Part shown: piece after piece, positions 29,476-39,453 of the stretch
How positions within the stretch are numbered: position 1 is the stretch's first letter
Layout: each line of letters opens with the position of its first letter
Source: Candidatus Hydrothermus pacificus
Lineage (GTDB): Bacteria; Hydrothermota; Hydrothermia; Hydrothermales; Hydrothermaceae
Assembly: GCA_002011615.1 (NCBI GenBank)
Contig: MTOH01000016.1
Location: forward strand, 1,267-65,266
Length of the DNA: 64,000 nucleotides
Direction of reading: 5' to 3'
The notes under the pieces: generated by a model
The model's input: only the letters and a program-made list of their open reading frames with translations
The model's database searches: none
Told to the model about the DNA's origin: nothing
Translations under genes and position numbers: made by a program

Positions 29476-31344
29476 TTATGCAATGATCCTTTTAGGGGAG
29501 GAATCTTCATACTCTATCTCGAAGCCTATAAGTGCAGGTAAGATGAAGGGGTTGTGAGCAACAGGATTTGTACGAGACACCATATAGTAAATATATGTCG
29601 GGTCTATTAATTCATAAATTTCATCTGTAGAAAAAGTTATATACCAGTCTTTTTGCTCTTCTTCATTGTATTCTCTTGCCTTTATATATTTCCTTGCGTG
29701 GCAATCTTCGATAACTTTCTCAATTTTTAACAGGTGAAATTTTGAAAAGTCTTTATTTAAATCATCATAAATTTCTGATAAATTTTTGCATATTTCTTCG
29801 AATTCTTTTTCACTTATTTCATAGTCTTCAGGAGATTTAACATGCAAAAGTAGGTTTCTTAAATTATTTATTGATTCCAACTTTTCTTGAACTGCTTTCT
29901 TTTTTTTCGCTGTTTTTTCAAGAAATTGAAAATAAATTTTTTGAAATTCCTCGATAAATTTCCCCGGTGTTTTCTTGCCTTCTTTATTTGACTTTGTTTT
30001 AATTTCTATTTGCTTTCTTCCTTCTTTAACAAATTTTAAAAGGTCTCCATTATAATCAACATACAATTTAAGAAAAGGATTAATACATCTCAAAAAATAC
30101 TCTAAATCTCTTATAATGTTTAGAAAACACTGTTTTATTTTTAATTTTCTATCCTTTATACTAATAGCTCCTTCTGTATCTTTTAAATACTTCTCCAGTT
30201 TATTTCTTAAGTTTTTAGGAAGAAGTCTTTTGATATCTATTCTGATTGAAGGCATTTCAAACCCGTATATTAACATTAAGATTATATAAATTTCTTTATT
30301 TAAGTCATCGGTGTGTAATTTTTTAAGCAGTCTAAAAAAGTTTTCAAAATCACCTAAACCGTAAAGGATATTTTTATTTATTGCATTTTGTAAAAGAATT
30401 TCACAAATTCGAGACGAAGAGAAATTTCTAACAAATTCTCCATTTTCAAGATTATCAGTTTCAATAAGATACTCATATATCTTATCTTCTGTTTTTTGGG
30501 CATATTTATATCTCTCTATTTCTTCCTCAAGCCAGATTTTAAATTTTATATCCTCATCTATATTTTTATATATACTTTCTGAAAGTAATTTCACCGGATC
30601 TTTTACTTCTTTCCCAGCATAACTCATGTCTTGAAAAACCCCATACTTTGTAACTATAAAGCACTTGGTGTAAACATTTTGTTTTTTGTCGTCCAATTTA
30701 TAGGAAAAATAGAAAGCATCGTAATATTCATTAAATCTATAATACCAATTTTTTAATCGGTCTGTATTTTTAAGTAAAGTCTTGTTAAAGTTTTCAGCTA
30801 AAAATATATGTAATTCTTCTATTTCTTCGACACTCAAAGAGACATATAAGAATTGAAGCGCTAAAAATAATCTTTCCTTCTCATTTATTGAGTCTTTCTC
30901 AGAAATTTTTGTATAATGTTCTATAAACTGAGAATAAACATCTTTCAGTTCTTTATTCGAGAAAACAAATTTATTTTTTATCTCCTCGTAAATACTCTTA
31001 TAAGAATTTCCATTGATACTGATATAAAATCTGTTAATAAAATAAAAAAGGTCTCTAACTAAAAAATAATACAATAAAGATTTATACACATAAGGAAATG
31101 TAAGAATATCATTATCAATATATTTAGGATGTCTTGCTTTATAAATACCTGCTAAGCCGTATACATACTCTCCAATTGAAATCACAAGAGGGACTCTATA
31201 ATTCTCTAAATTCTCATCCCATACATTCATAATTGTTTTTTCTGATAGTTTTCTATCTTCAAAAAGACAACCAATCTCCGGAACTTGGTCAATAATTTTT
31301 ATTTTAAATAAATTTAAAGCATCTTCTTTTTCCTTCTCATCCAA
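29476..31344 (-). CDS. uncharacterised 622-aa protein with C-terminal HEPN-like RNxxxH motif
   Basis: Long intact ORF; ESINNLRNLLLHVKSPEDYEISEKEFEEICKNLSEIYDDL near C-terminus; rest not recognised. Confidence 0.7.
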   Translation of the reverse strand: MDEKEKEDALNLFKIKIIDQVPEIGCLFEDRKLSEKTIMNVWDENLENYRVPLVISIGEYVYGLAGIYKARHPKYIDNDILTFPYVYKSLLYYFLVRDLFYFINRFYISINGNSYKSIYEEIKNKFVFSNKELKDVYSQFIEHYTKISEKDSINEKERLFLALQFLYVSLSVEEIEELHIFLAENFNKTLLKNTDRLKNWYYRFNEYYDAFYFSYKLDDKKQNVYTKCFIVTKYGVFQDMSYAGKEVKDPVKLLSESIYKNIDEDIKFKIWLEEEIERYKYAQKTEDKIYEYLIETDNLENGEFVRNFSSSRICEILLQNAINKNILYGLGDFENFFRLLKKLHTDDLNKEIYIILMLIYGFEMPSIRIDIKRLLPKNLRNKLEKYLKDTEGAISIKDRKLKIKQCFLNIIRDLEYFLRCINPFLKLYVDYNGDLLKFVKEGRKQIEIKTKSNKEGKKTPGKFIEEFQKIYFQFLEKTAKKKKAVQEKLESINNLRNLLLHVKSPEDYEISEKEFEEICKNLSEIYDDLNKDFSKFHLLKIEKVIEDCHARKYIKAREYNEEEQKDWYITFSTDEIYELIDPTYIYYMVSRTNPVAHNPFILPALIGFEIEYEDSSPKRIIA

Positions 31345-32142
31345 TTTCCACTATTCTCCCATCTCGCTCTCTTTTTTTATACTAATGATTATAAGTAAAT
31401 TTGATAAATTAAACAAATATATCATCTTGACCATGAGAAGTTTATTTATGAAATTAAAGAATTTCTGTTCAACACATGCAAATCCGCCTTTATCTTCCCC
31501 GATTTACAAAATTCAATTTCTCTGCCTTTTAAGAAAGTGAAAAATGTATTTGAAATTTGAATATATAATTTTGAGATTTTAAATTTATGTATTCTTCCTA
31601 AAGTATGATACCCCAAGTCCCCATATACCCTTATGTCAGGCTCTACTCCTTGAAAATGAAACTTATTCAATTCAAAAATTTTTTCTTGACTATCTATTTC
31701 AATACTCTTTTCTTTTTATTTCCGTTGAAACAGAACCTTCATAAAAAAAGGATTGCATACGCCCTTAGGGGCGTGGCTTATAGTTTATGGTTGATGGGTT
31801 TATAGAAATATTTTTTGATAATAAAAACAAAATTCTCTGATTTTATTTTCCTGTGCTCCTGTTCTCAATAATTCATCAACAGATAAAAGAAATTTTTGAA
31901 AACAGGATTTATAAACTTGTTTTTTAAATTCTTTAAAAGTCCATTACCAAAAATTGTGTAAATTAAAAGAAAGTCGCACCTGTTTTGAATTAATTATATA
32001 AATGCTTTAAAATTTTATTGTGAGGTAAAAGGATGTGAAACACGAGAGTAAAAAGAGCAATAAATGGTTGTTCAGATTCGGGAGCACATCCAGAAAATAT
32101 GGAGAAGTTGTCTGCCAGTGTAATTCAGGGGAGGTGTGAAAG

Positions 32143-32772
32143 TTGAGAGAAGGAAACCCCTATGACCAGAGATATGCAAATCAGGAATACTACTGGGGAA
32201 AGAAACCCTCTGCCATATGTGACAGAATTATAGAGATTATTAGACCCGGTCCAGACTTTCGCCCCAAACTGCTGGACCTGGGTTGTGGTGAGGGAAGAAA
32301 TGCTGTTTATTTTGCCAAACACGGTTTTGAAGTTACCGGTCTTGATTTGTCTTTGCCCGGCCTAGAGAAAACCAGAAGATACGCCGAGGAAATTGGAGTT
32401 CATGTCAGAACGATCCACGCCGATATTATAACCTACGAACTCGAAGATACCTATGATGTCATCTTTTCAACAGGAACTTTGCATTATCTACCGCCTGAAG
32501 TAAGAAGCCAGCGTTTTCAGAACTACAAGGAGCACACTTCACCTGACGGCATCATTGCATTCTCTGTGTTTGTAAAGAAACCCTTTATTAAGAGAGCACC
32601 AGACGCCGAAGAGTCAGCTTTTCTTTACAAATCTGGTGAGTTGATGGGTTATTTCTGGGACTGGGAAATCATATACTGCACAGAGGAGATCTTTGACTGT
32701 ATGTCCAGTGGTATTCCTCACAAGCATGCGGTTAACAGGATAATAGCCAGAATGTATCGCAATGGCAGATAA
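32143..32772 (+). CDS. class I SAM-dependent methyltransferase, TehB-like
   Basis: LLDLGCGEGRNAVYFAKHGFEVTGLDLS; YDVIFSTGTLHYLPPEV; TTG start after GGGGAGGTG. Confidence 0.85.
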   Translation: MREGNPYDQRYANQEYYWGKKPSAICDRIIEIIRPGPDFRPKLLDLGCGEGRNAVYFAKHGFEVTGLDLSLPGLEKTRRYAEEIGVHVRTIHADIITYELEDTYDVIFSTGTLHYLPPEVRSQRFQNYKEHTSPDGIIAFSVFVKKPFIKRAPDAEESAFLYKSGELMGYFWDWEIIYCTEEIFDCMSSGIPHKHAVNRIIARMYRNGR

Positions 32773-32866
32773 CAGTGGTTATGCAGTTCGCCTACACCCA
32801 CCTGAATCTCGACTGCTGTCAGGACTTCCCATTCAGGAGATTCTGGATGTACTGGCAAGGATTTAA
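32762..32866 (+). CDS. short ORF (34 aa), possible C-terminal gene fragment
   Basis: MADNSGYAVRLHPPESRLLSGLPIQEILDVLARI. Confidence 0.25.
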   Translation: MADNSGYAVRLHPPESRLLSGLPIQEILDVLARI

Positions 32867-32888
32867 AAATTTATAAGGATGTGGTGAT

Positions 32889-34082
32889 ATGAAATTAAAA
32901 CAGAAGAAAAACCATTCAAAGTTGTTCGGGCTGGCGGTCTTCATTGGTGTGATGCTGGGCACAGTTTTTATTTTGCAAATGTCAGCAGGACTGGAAAGAA
33001 AAGAAAATGTGGCAGGGAAAATTTTTCCTGAAGGAGGCAATAATATGTCAATACATTCTGGAAACATTAAAAAAGCAATATTTGCGGGTGGTTGTTTCTG
33101 GTGTATGGAATATGTGTTTGAGGAACTTCCAGGAGTTATAGAGGTTGTATCCGGTTATACAGGTGGCAAGGTAAAAAATCCAACCTATGAACAGGTTTCT
33201 ACAGGTAAAACAGGACACTATGAATCTGTTCTTGTTAGATACGACCCTACAAAAATTTCTTATGAAAGATTACTTGAGGTTTTCTGGAAAAGTGTGGACC
33301 CGACCGATGCCGGAGGACAGTTTTATGATAGAGGGAGTCAGTACAAAACAGCGATATTTTATATTGACGATGAACAGCGTCAACTTGCAGAGGAATCAAA
33401 GAGAAGGATAGAGATGGCTAACATATTTGGCTCTAAAATTGTAACCGATATTCTTCCTGCTAAGGAGTTTTATTCTGCTGAAGAGTACCATCAGGATTAT
33501 TATAAGAAATGTCCTTTAAGGTTTGAAAGTTATCATAAAGCTTCTGGAAGAGAAAGTTTCACATCAAGGTTCTGGAAAAATTATGAGCGTTTCAGACTTT
33601 TCCCTGAGAGGCAGGAATACTGGCTTGGTTACAAAAAGCCTTCCAGAGAGGAATTGAAAAAAATTCTGTCTCCTTTACAATACAGAGTAACCTAGGGAAA
33701 TGGAACTGAACCTTCATGCAATAATGAATACTGGGATCATCACGGAGAAGGCATATATGTGGACATAGTGTCAGGAGAACCATTGTTCAGTTCCCTGGAT
33801 AAATTTGATTCTGGAACAGGATGGCCAAGTTTTAAAAAACCTCTTGAACCCGAAAATATAGTTGAAAGAATTGACAGTTCCCATGGAATGGTCAGGACCG
33901 AAGTAAGAAGCAGGTATGCGGATTCACATCTGGGGCATCTTTTTCACGATGGTCCTCCACCCACTGGCTTGCGTTACTGCATAAACTCAGCGGCTTTGTA
34001 TTTTATACCAAAGGATGAACTTGTAAAATATGGATATGTCGCTTACACGGGTTTATTTGAAAAAGACAAAAAAGATAGATAA
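32889..34082 (+). pseudogene. msrAB: membrane-anchored/exported MsrA-MsrB fusion interrupted by one in-frame TAG (33693-33695)
   Basis: MsrA half [19 protein letters not shown]...[12 protein letters not shown], then same frame [46 protein letters not shown]. MsrA domain itself is complete. Confidence 0.85.
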
Positions 34083-34221
34083 AAAATAAATGTTATCCCG
34101 CCCTACCTTATTGATACCCCCGGGGTGTTAGTAAGTAACTTATTTTACCCGCAAACCGTTATATTAAATGTAAATGAATAAACAACCAGGTTAAAATAAT
34201 AACACCTTAAATACAGAATTC

Positions 34222-34515
34222 ATGAGAAAATTGAAGAATAAAAGACTTATGATTATTCTATCAACAGCAGCACTTATATTGCTAATACCATTAATAGCTA
34301 TGAGGTTCACAGATGAAGTGAACTGGACTCTGTTTGATTTTGCTGTTGCCGGGTTTTTACTGCTTGGCACAGGTCTTATGTGGGAGTTTGTAATAAGGAA
34401 AGTAAACAAAAAGGGAATAAAAATTGCAATCTGTATAGTTCTTCTGGTAATCCTCCTGCTAATCTGGGCAGAATTAGCAGTCGGTATCTTTGGAACACCA
34501 CTTGGCGGACAATAG
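34222..34515 (+). CDS. small conserved-type integral membrane protein (3 TM)
   Basis: LFDFAVAGFLLLGTGLMWEFVIRKV...IAICIVLLVILLLIWAELAVGIFG. Confidence 0.7.
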   Translation: MRKLKNKRLMIILSTAALILLIPLIAMRFTDEVNWTLFDFAVAGFLLLGTGLMWEFVIRKVNKKGIKIAICIVLLVILLLIWAELAVGIFGTPLGGQ

Positions 34516-34834
34516 GCAATAAATTGAAAAAACACTCCCCACAACAATGTATGTAATGCATCGGGTTGCAAGTGGTTGAATTGAAGTTTATGAACATACA
34601 TAAGTAAAATACTAAAATAAAAATAAACCGAATTTTCGTAAACACCTAAAAGTTCTTAAAGCCAAACTTTCACTCCCCTTCAAACTCACATAAAAATCTA
34701 ACTTTGTTATTCCGGTTAAATTTCTGATGAGACAGCTCAATGTCTTGATTTTATTCAGTACACCATAAATTCTGCATCATGGATTGTGTAAGGAGAGAGA
34801 AAGTCAAAACCCTTGATGGTCTGAGAGTATGTGT

Positions 34835-35407
34835 TTATTGTTTTCTAAAAACTTCTTTTAAGAGTTCTTCAAGATTTTCAAATTTTTTTTCTTTCGTGGC
34901 TTTTGAAACTGCTTCCTCTGCCTCTTTTCTCCTGAGACCGAGATTTAAAAGAACTCTAACTGCTTCTTTTTCAATACTTGTTAATAAAGGACTTACAGAA
35001 GGTATTTTTTCTTTTAATTCAAGGATTATTCTGCTTGCCCTTTTCTTTCCCACACCTTTTATTCTGGAAAGGCTTTTAATATCATCTTTTTCTATTATAT
35101 TAAAAAACTCCTCTACATTGTAATCGGAAAGTATCTGAAGAGCAACTCTGGGTCCTATTCCGGGAACAGAAATTATCTTCTCAAACAGGTCTCTCTCCTC
35201 TTTTTTTTCAAATCCATAAAGGGAAAACTCATCTTCTTTTAAGTGAGGATAGATAAAAAGCTCTATAACCTGATTTTCCTGATAGTTTTCATAGATTTTT
35301 AAGGGAGTAAAAATCTCATAGGTTATAGAACTCTCACTAAAATTCACATCTAATCCTGTTCTAAAAGGTTCTTTCAGTGATATTTTTCCTCTAATCTTTA
35401 AAAACAT
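34835..35407 (-). CDS. ruvA: Holliday junction branch migration protein RuvA
   Basis: FEKIISVPGIGPRVALQILS, LSRIKGVGKKRASRIILELKEKI; start moved to MFLKIRGKI. Confidence 0.9.
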   Translation of the reverse strand: MFLKIRGKISLKEPFRTGLDVNFSESSITYEIFTPLKIYENYQENQVIELFIYPHLKEDEFSLYGFEKKEERDLFEKIISVPGIGPRVALQILSDYNVEEFFNIIEKDDIKSLSRIKGVGKKRASRIILELKEKIPSVSPLLTSIEKEAVRVLLNLGLRRKEAEEAVSKATKEKKFENLEELLKEVFRKQ

Positions 35408-35837
35408 TTGAAAAAAGTCCTGCAAGGGCACAGGCAAAGGCATCTGCTATGTGGGATGAATCAGGCAGATTAAGGGAGAGAAAATTTGAGACCATGAAAT
35501 GAACCTGTTTTTTGCTGGCCCTTCCATTGCCGGTTAATGCTTTTTTAACTTTTGAGGTGGGTATGCTAATAACTTTTATTCCTCTGGATTCAAGTAAATA
35601 TATAAATGCGCCTCTAACCTCTCCAAGTTTTAAAGACATCCTGGGATTTTTATAGAAAAAAGCATCTTCAACAAAGGCAAAATCAAGACTGTGTTTTGAT
35701 ATTACACTCTGAAATTTTTTTGTCTGGGAAAAGGGATTTCCACCCTTTATTACACCAAAATCCAGCACCTTTTTATTTTCGTCTATTATTCCATATCCTG
35801 TTTCTTTTAAACCGGGGTCAAGCCCGAGAATGTTCAT
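35391..35837 (-). CDS. ruvC: crossover junction endodeoxyribonuclease RuvC
   Basis: NILGLDPGLKETGYGII, FVEDAFFYKNPRMSLKLGEVRGAF, HIADAFACAL. Confidence 0.92.
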   Translation of the reverse strand: MNILGLDPGLKETGYGIIDENKKVLDFGVIKGGNPFSQTKKFQSVISKHSLDFAFVEDAFFYKNPRMSLKLGEVRGAFIYLLESRGIKVISIPTSKVKKALTGNGRASKKQVHFMVSNFLSLNLPDSSHIADAFACALAGLFSNVFKD

Positions 35838-36586
35838 ATTTTTTTTGCTATCAGTTCAAACTCTTTTTCGTCTATCTCAAAGTTGGAAAAAGTTCTCTGA
35901 ACATCATCGTGTTCCTCAAGTGCATGGAGAAGTTTAAAAAGCTGTTCTGCCTTTTTACCCTCAACCTTTGTTGTGGTAGAAGGGATTTTCATCACATCAC
36001 CTTCTACGCTTAATTTTCTTTCAGATAAAATCTTTTTTAAATTGTAAAGGTCTTCAGTTTTGCATATTATTTCATAGGTGTCTCCCTCTGTTTTTATATC
36101 ATCTGCGTCTGCATCAACAGCCATCTCAAACAGCTCTTCCTCACTGATTTCATTCACAGGAACATGTATCACTCCCTGTTCTTTAAACTGCCATGCAACA
36201 CATCCTGTGGTCCCGAGATTTCCTCCATATTTTGAAAATATATGCCTTATTTCATTCGTGGTTCTGTTCCTGTTATCAGTTGTCGTCTCAACCATTATTG
36301 CAACCCCACCAGGACCATATCCCTCATATATCACCTCCTCGTATTTTACACCTTCAAGTTCACCTGTTCCTTTTTTTATGGCTTTTTCAATGTTGTCCCA
36401 GGGCATGTTGTTCTCTTTTGCCTTTTCAATCGCAAGTCTTAATCTGGGATTGAATTCAGGATTTCCACCGCCAAGCCTTGCAGCAATTGTGATTTCTCTT
36501 ATTAATTTATTAAAAACTTTACCTCTTTCTTTATCAACCTTTGCTTTTTTATGTTTGATCTGTGCCCATTTTGAATGTCCAGCCAT
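35834..36586 (-). CDS. YebC/PmpR family transcriptional/translational regulator
   Basis: MAGHSKWAQIKHKKAKVDKERGKVFNKLIREI, YEGYGPGGVAIMVE. Confidence 0.97.
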   Translation of the reverse strand: MAGHSKWAQIKHKKAKVDKERGKVFNKLIREITIAARLGGGNPEFNPRLRLAIEKAKENNMPWDNIEKAIKKGTGELEGVKYEEVIYEGYGPGGVAIMVETTTDNRNRTTNEIRHIFSKYGGNLGTTGCVAWQFKEQGVIHVPVNEISEEELFEMAVDADADDIKTEGDTYEIICKTEDLYNLKKILSERKLSVEGDVMKIPSTTTKVEGKKAEQLFKLLHALEEHDDVQRTFSNFEIDEKEFELIAKKI

Positions 36587-36674
36587 ATTTTCACCTCTTT
36601 ATTTTTCTATATTATATCAAACAGGACTTCCTTTTTTCAATTATGCCTTACAATGCATTATAATTTTATTCAAT

Positions 36675-37262
36675 ATGAGTGATATAAAAGAGGAAATAAA
36701 GGAAATAAAAAAAAGGAAAATTATTGAAAGTGCAATAAAGGTCTTTCTGAAAAAGGGTGTTAATGAAGCAAGGATGGAGGATATTGCAAAGGAAATAGGA
36801 TATGGAAAGGCAAGTCTTTATTACCACTTTGGGTCAAAAAATGAACTGGTTTCTCATATACTGCTTCAGGGCTGGGAAAAACTTAAAAAGGCAATGGAAG
36901 AGGAAATGGATAAGAAGAAAAGTCCAAAGGAGTTATTCTTCAATGTGCTTGACAGTTTGTTTAAAGTTGTGTTTGAAAATCCTGATTTAATAAAGTTTCT
37001 TTATACGGCTTCAATTCCTGATTTTCTTGAGGAAAAAGATAAAGAAAGGATAAGGGAATACAGAGATTATATGGTAAAAAACTTTGGAAGAATTTTAAAG
37101 GAGGGAAAAAATAAAGGCGAGTTCAAGGATGTTGATATAAAGGTAACCCTTGAGGCGATATTCGGCATGATAAAGTCCTTTGTTCTCGCAGAGGGAATAA
37201 AGGCAAAGGAAAAAAAGAAAAAGGAAATAGAAAGGTTTATTTCAGATATTTTGATAGGATAG
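36675..37262 (+). CDS. TetR/AcrR family regulator
   Basis: KKRKIIESAIKVFLKKGVNEARMEDIAKEIGYGKASLYYHFGSKNELV; true start is ATG 36675, not the antisense-extended ORF start. Confidence 0.92.
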   Translation: MSDIKEEIKEIKKRKIIESAIKVFLKKGVNEARMEDIAKEIGYGKASLYYHFGSKNELVSHILLQGWEKLKKAMEEEMDKKKSPKELFFNVLDSLFKVVFENPDLIKFLYTASIPDFLEEKDKERIREYRDYMVKNFGRILKEGKNKGEFKDVDIKVTLEAIFGMIKSFVLAEGIKAKEKKKKEIERFISDILIG

Positions 37263-37320
37263 TCAACTCTGAAACCATTTCAACATCTCTTTCGTCATAA
37301 ATACAAAAGGAGGTTTTAAT

Positions 37321-37875
37321 ATGAAAAAAGTTTTGACAGTGCTTGTAGGAGGAGCCTTTTTAACAGGGGCTCTTTATGCAAAGGAAAAAAGGGGATATCT
37401 CGGTGTGTGGGCCCATGAACCATCCGAAGCGGTAAAGATTGCCCTCGGGATAGAGTATGGAGTTATAGTTGAAAAGGTGATTGAAGATTCTCCTGCAGAA
37501 AAGACGGGTATCCAGAAAGGCGATGTTATCCTGAAAATTGAGGGCGAGAAAATAACCGATATGGAGGATTTGACCTATCTGGTAAAGAAAAATCCAAATA
37601 AGGAAGTTAAAATAGAAATTCTAAGAAAGGGCAAGAAAAAGAGTATAAAGGTTAAACTGGGTGAGAAAGAAGGAAAAGAGTTCATCAAGAAGATAATGAA
37701 GTTTAAAATGCCCGGTTGTGGAGAAGAGTTTGAAATGCCTGAGTTTCATAAATTACCCGGTGAGATTGAAAAGGAAGTAAAGATGATTGTTCCTTCATAT
37801 AAAGAGGAAATTGAAAAACTTAAAAAAGAGAGTGAGGAACTTAGGAAAAAGGTTGAGGAACTGGAGAAAAAGTAG
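37321..37875 (+). CDS. exported PDZ-domain protein with C-terminal coiled coil
   Basis: Signal peptide; GVIVEKVIEDSPAEKTGIQKGDVILKIEGEKITDMEDL. Confidence 0.85.
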   Translation: MKKVLTVLVGGAFLTGALYAKEKRGYLGVWAHEPSEAVKIALGIEYGVIVEKVIEDSPAEKTGIQKGDVILKIEGEKITDMEDLTYLVKKNPNKEVKIEILRKGKKKSIKVKLGEKEGKEFIKKIMKFKMPGCGEEFEMPEFHKLPGEIEKEVKMIVPSYKEEIEKLKKESEELRKKVEELEKK

Positions 37876-37890
37876 AGCATAGAAGAGCCT

Positions 37891-39399
37891 TTAAAGGAGG
37901 GGGAAGTTTTTTAAGTCAATTTTCTTAAATTCAAATTCACCGGGTCTTTTTATTAAAAATATCTTTATTAAATTTTCCTTTTTCTTTTTGTCCATGAAAA
38001 TAAATTTTTTTAAATTATTTTTTTCATGGTCAGGAATAAATTTTTCTATTCTTTTAAAAATTTTTTTAAACTCTTTATAAAATTCTTTATCAATTATTCC
38101 CATATTTTTTGAAATTTCAATTTCTTTTTTAAGTCCAAGAAGAACAGATTTACCATGGGAAATTTTATAACCAGAACCTGCCTCAATTGCATGCCCTACT
38201 GTATGACCGAGGTTCAAAAGCATTCGCTCACCCTTAATTTCAAAGGGGTCTTTTTCTACAATTTTTAACTTCATTCTTCCTGTAATTGGGACCCATTTAA
38301 GATAGGTTTTTAAATCAGGATTTGTGAGTTTATCAAAGTCTTTTTTAAATTTTTTATAAATTTTTTCATCAAAAAGGGCTGTTTTAAAAATTTCTGCAAA
38401 TCCATCAATTATATGTTCTTTTTTTAAAGTGACAAAAATTCTCGGGTCACAGAACACAATTTCAGGAAATTTGAAGGTCCCTATTATGTTTTTTGCAATA
38501 AAATTAACTGCGTTTTTTCCTCCAAGATGCGCATCAACTGCGGATAAAATCGTTGTTGGAACTAAAAATAATCTCATTCCCCTCATATAAACAGAACTTA
38601 TAAAACCTGACAGGTCACCTATCACACCCCCTCCGATTCCAAGAATCACCGAATTTCTATCTGCTTTTTTATCAAGCAGAATTTTAAATATCTTCTGTGC
38701 ATATTTAAAGGATTTTGCCCTTTCACCTTCAGGAACAATAATGGTTTCAAATCTGGATAAATCATAAAAATGTGATATTAAATTTTTTATTTTTTCATGG
38801 GTTATGATAAAAATTCTTGAATCTTCTTTTTTGATTTCTTCAAAAAATTCTTTTATATTACCTATATAAAATTTATGGGGTTTTTCACATATTCTTTTGT
38901 AATATTTAAAATCAATCTTTGATAAAATCTGCAGGATAATTTCTTCAGGGGATTTGTTTCCGTCAATTTTAAACTTTATCCTCTCATAGATTTTTTTCCT
39001 CTTATTATAGAGAATTTCAACATCATCCAGTTTTTTCAAAACAGGTCTTAAAAAACTCCTTTTTATTCTCTTTTTGAGCTCTTCAAGAGTAACATCAAGG
39101 TAAAAGGCATAATTTTCATTTTTATTTATAAAATCAAGAATGTTTTTATTTAAAACCGCACCTCCTCCCAGGGAAATAACACAATTTTTTCTCTCCTTAA
39201 TTTCATTAAAAATTTCATATTCAATTTCTCTGAATTTCCTTTCTCCGTATTTTTTAAATATTTCTTCAATTTTCATCTTTTTTCTCCTCTCAATAATTTC
39301 ATCAAGGTCATAAAATTTTAAACTTAAGAATTTTGCAAGTTTTTTGCCAACTGTTGTTTTTCCACAACCTGTCATACCGCAGAGAAAAATTCTTTTCAT
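37891..39399 (-). CDS. bifunctional shikimate kinase / 3-dehydroquinate synthase (AroK-AroB fusion)
   Basis: N-term FLCGMTGCGKTTVGKKLA...DLDEIIE; C-term GGGVIGDLSGFISSVYMRGMRLFLVPTTILSAVDAHLGGKNAVN. Confidence 0.95.
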   Translation of the reverse strand: MKRIFLCGMTGCGKTTVGKKLAKFLSLKFYDLDEIIERRKKMKIEEIFKKYGERKFREIEYEIFNEIKERKNCVISLGGGAVLNKNILDFINKNENYAFYLDVTLEELKKRIKRSFLRPVLKKLDDVEILYNKRKKIYERIKFKIDGNKSPEEIILQILSKIDFKYYKRICEKPHKFYIGNIKEFFEEIKKEDSRIFIITHEKIKNLISHFYDLSRFETIIVPEGERAKSFKYAQKIFKILLDKKADRNSVILGIGGGVIGDLSGFISSVYMRGMRLFLVPTTILSAVDAHLGGKNAVNFIAKNIIGTFKFPEIVFCDPRIFVTLKKEHIIDGFAEIFKTALFDEKIYKKFKKDFDKLTNPDLKTYLKWVPITGRMKLKIVEKDPFEIKGERMLLNLGHTVGHAIEAGSGYKISHGKSVLLGLKKEIEISKNMGIIDKEFYKEFKKIFKRIEKFIPDHEKNNLKKFIFMDKKKKENLIKIFLIKRPGEFEFKKIDLKNFPLL

Positions 39400-39453
39400 C
39401 TCAATTTTATCCTTAGGTATATCTTTCTTCCTTGTTTTTATTCTATTTTAACT

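Noticed and set aside
31446-31670. 74-aa minus-strand ORF (MNKFHFQGVEPDIRVYGDLGYHTLGRIHKF...)
   Set aside because: Somewhat protein-like and possibly a gene remnant, but no SD or recognisable domain, so not called.
28039-34834. Defined integrative element with att sites at tRNA-Leu
   Set aside because: No integrase or transposase and no duplicate of the tRNA 3' end were seen, so only an accessory region is claimed.
36078-37262. 394-aa plus-strand ORF as one protein
   Set aside because: The first 199 codons are antisense to yebC and low-complexity; the real gene is TetR from ATG 36675.
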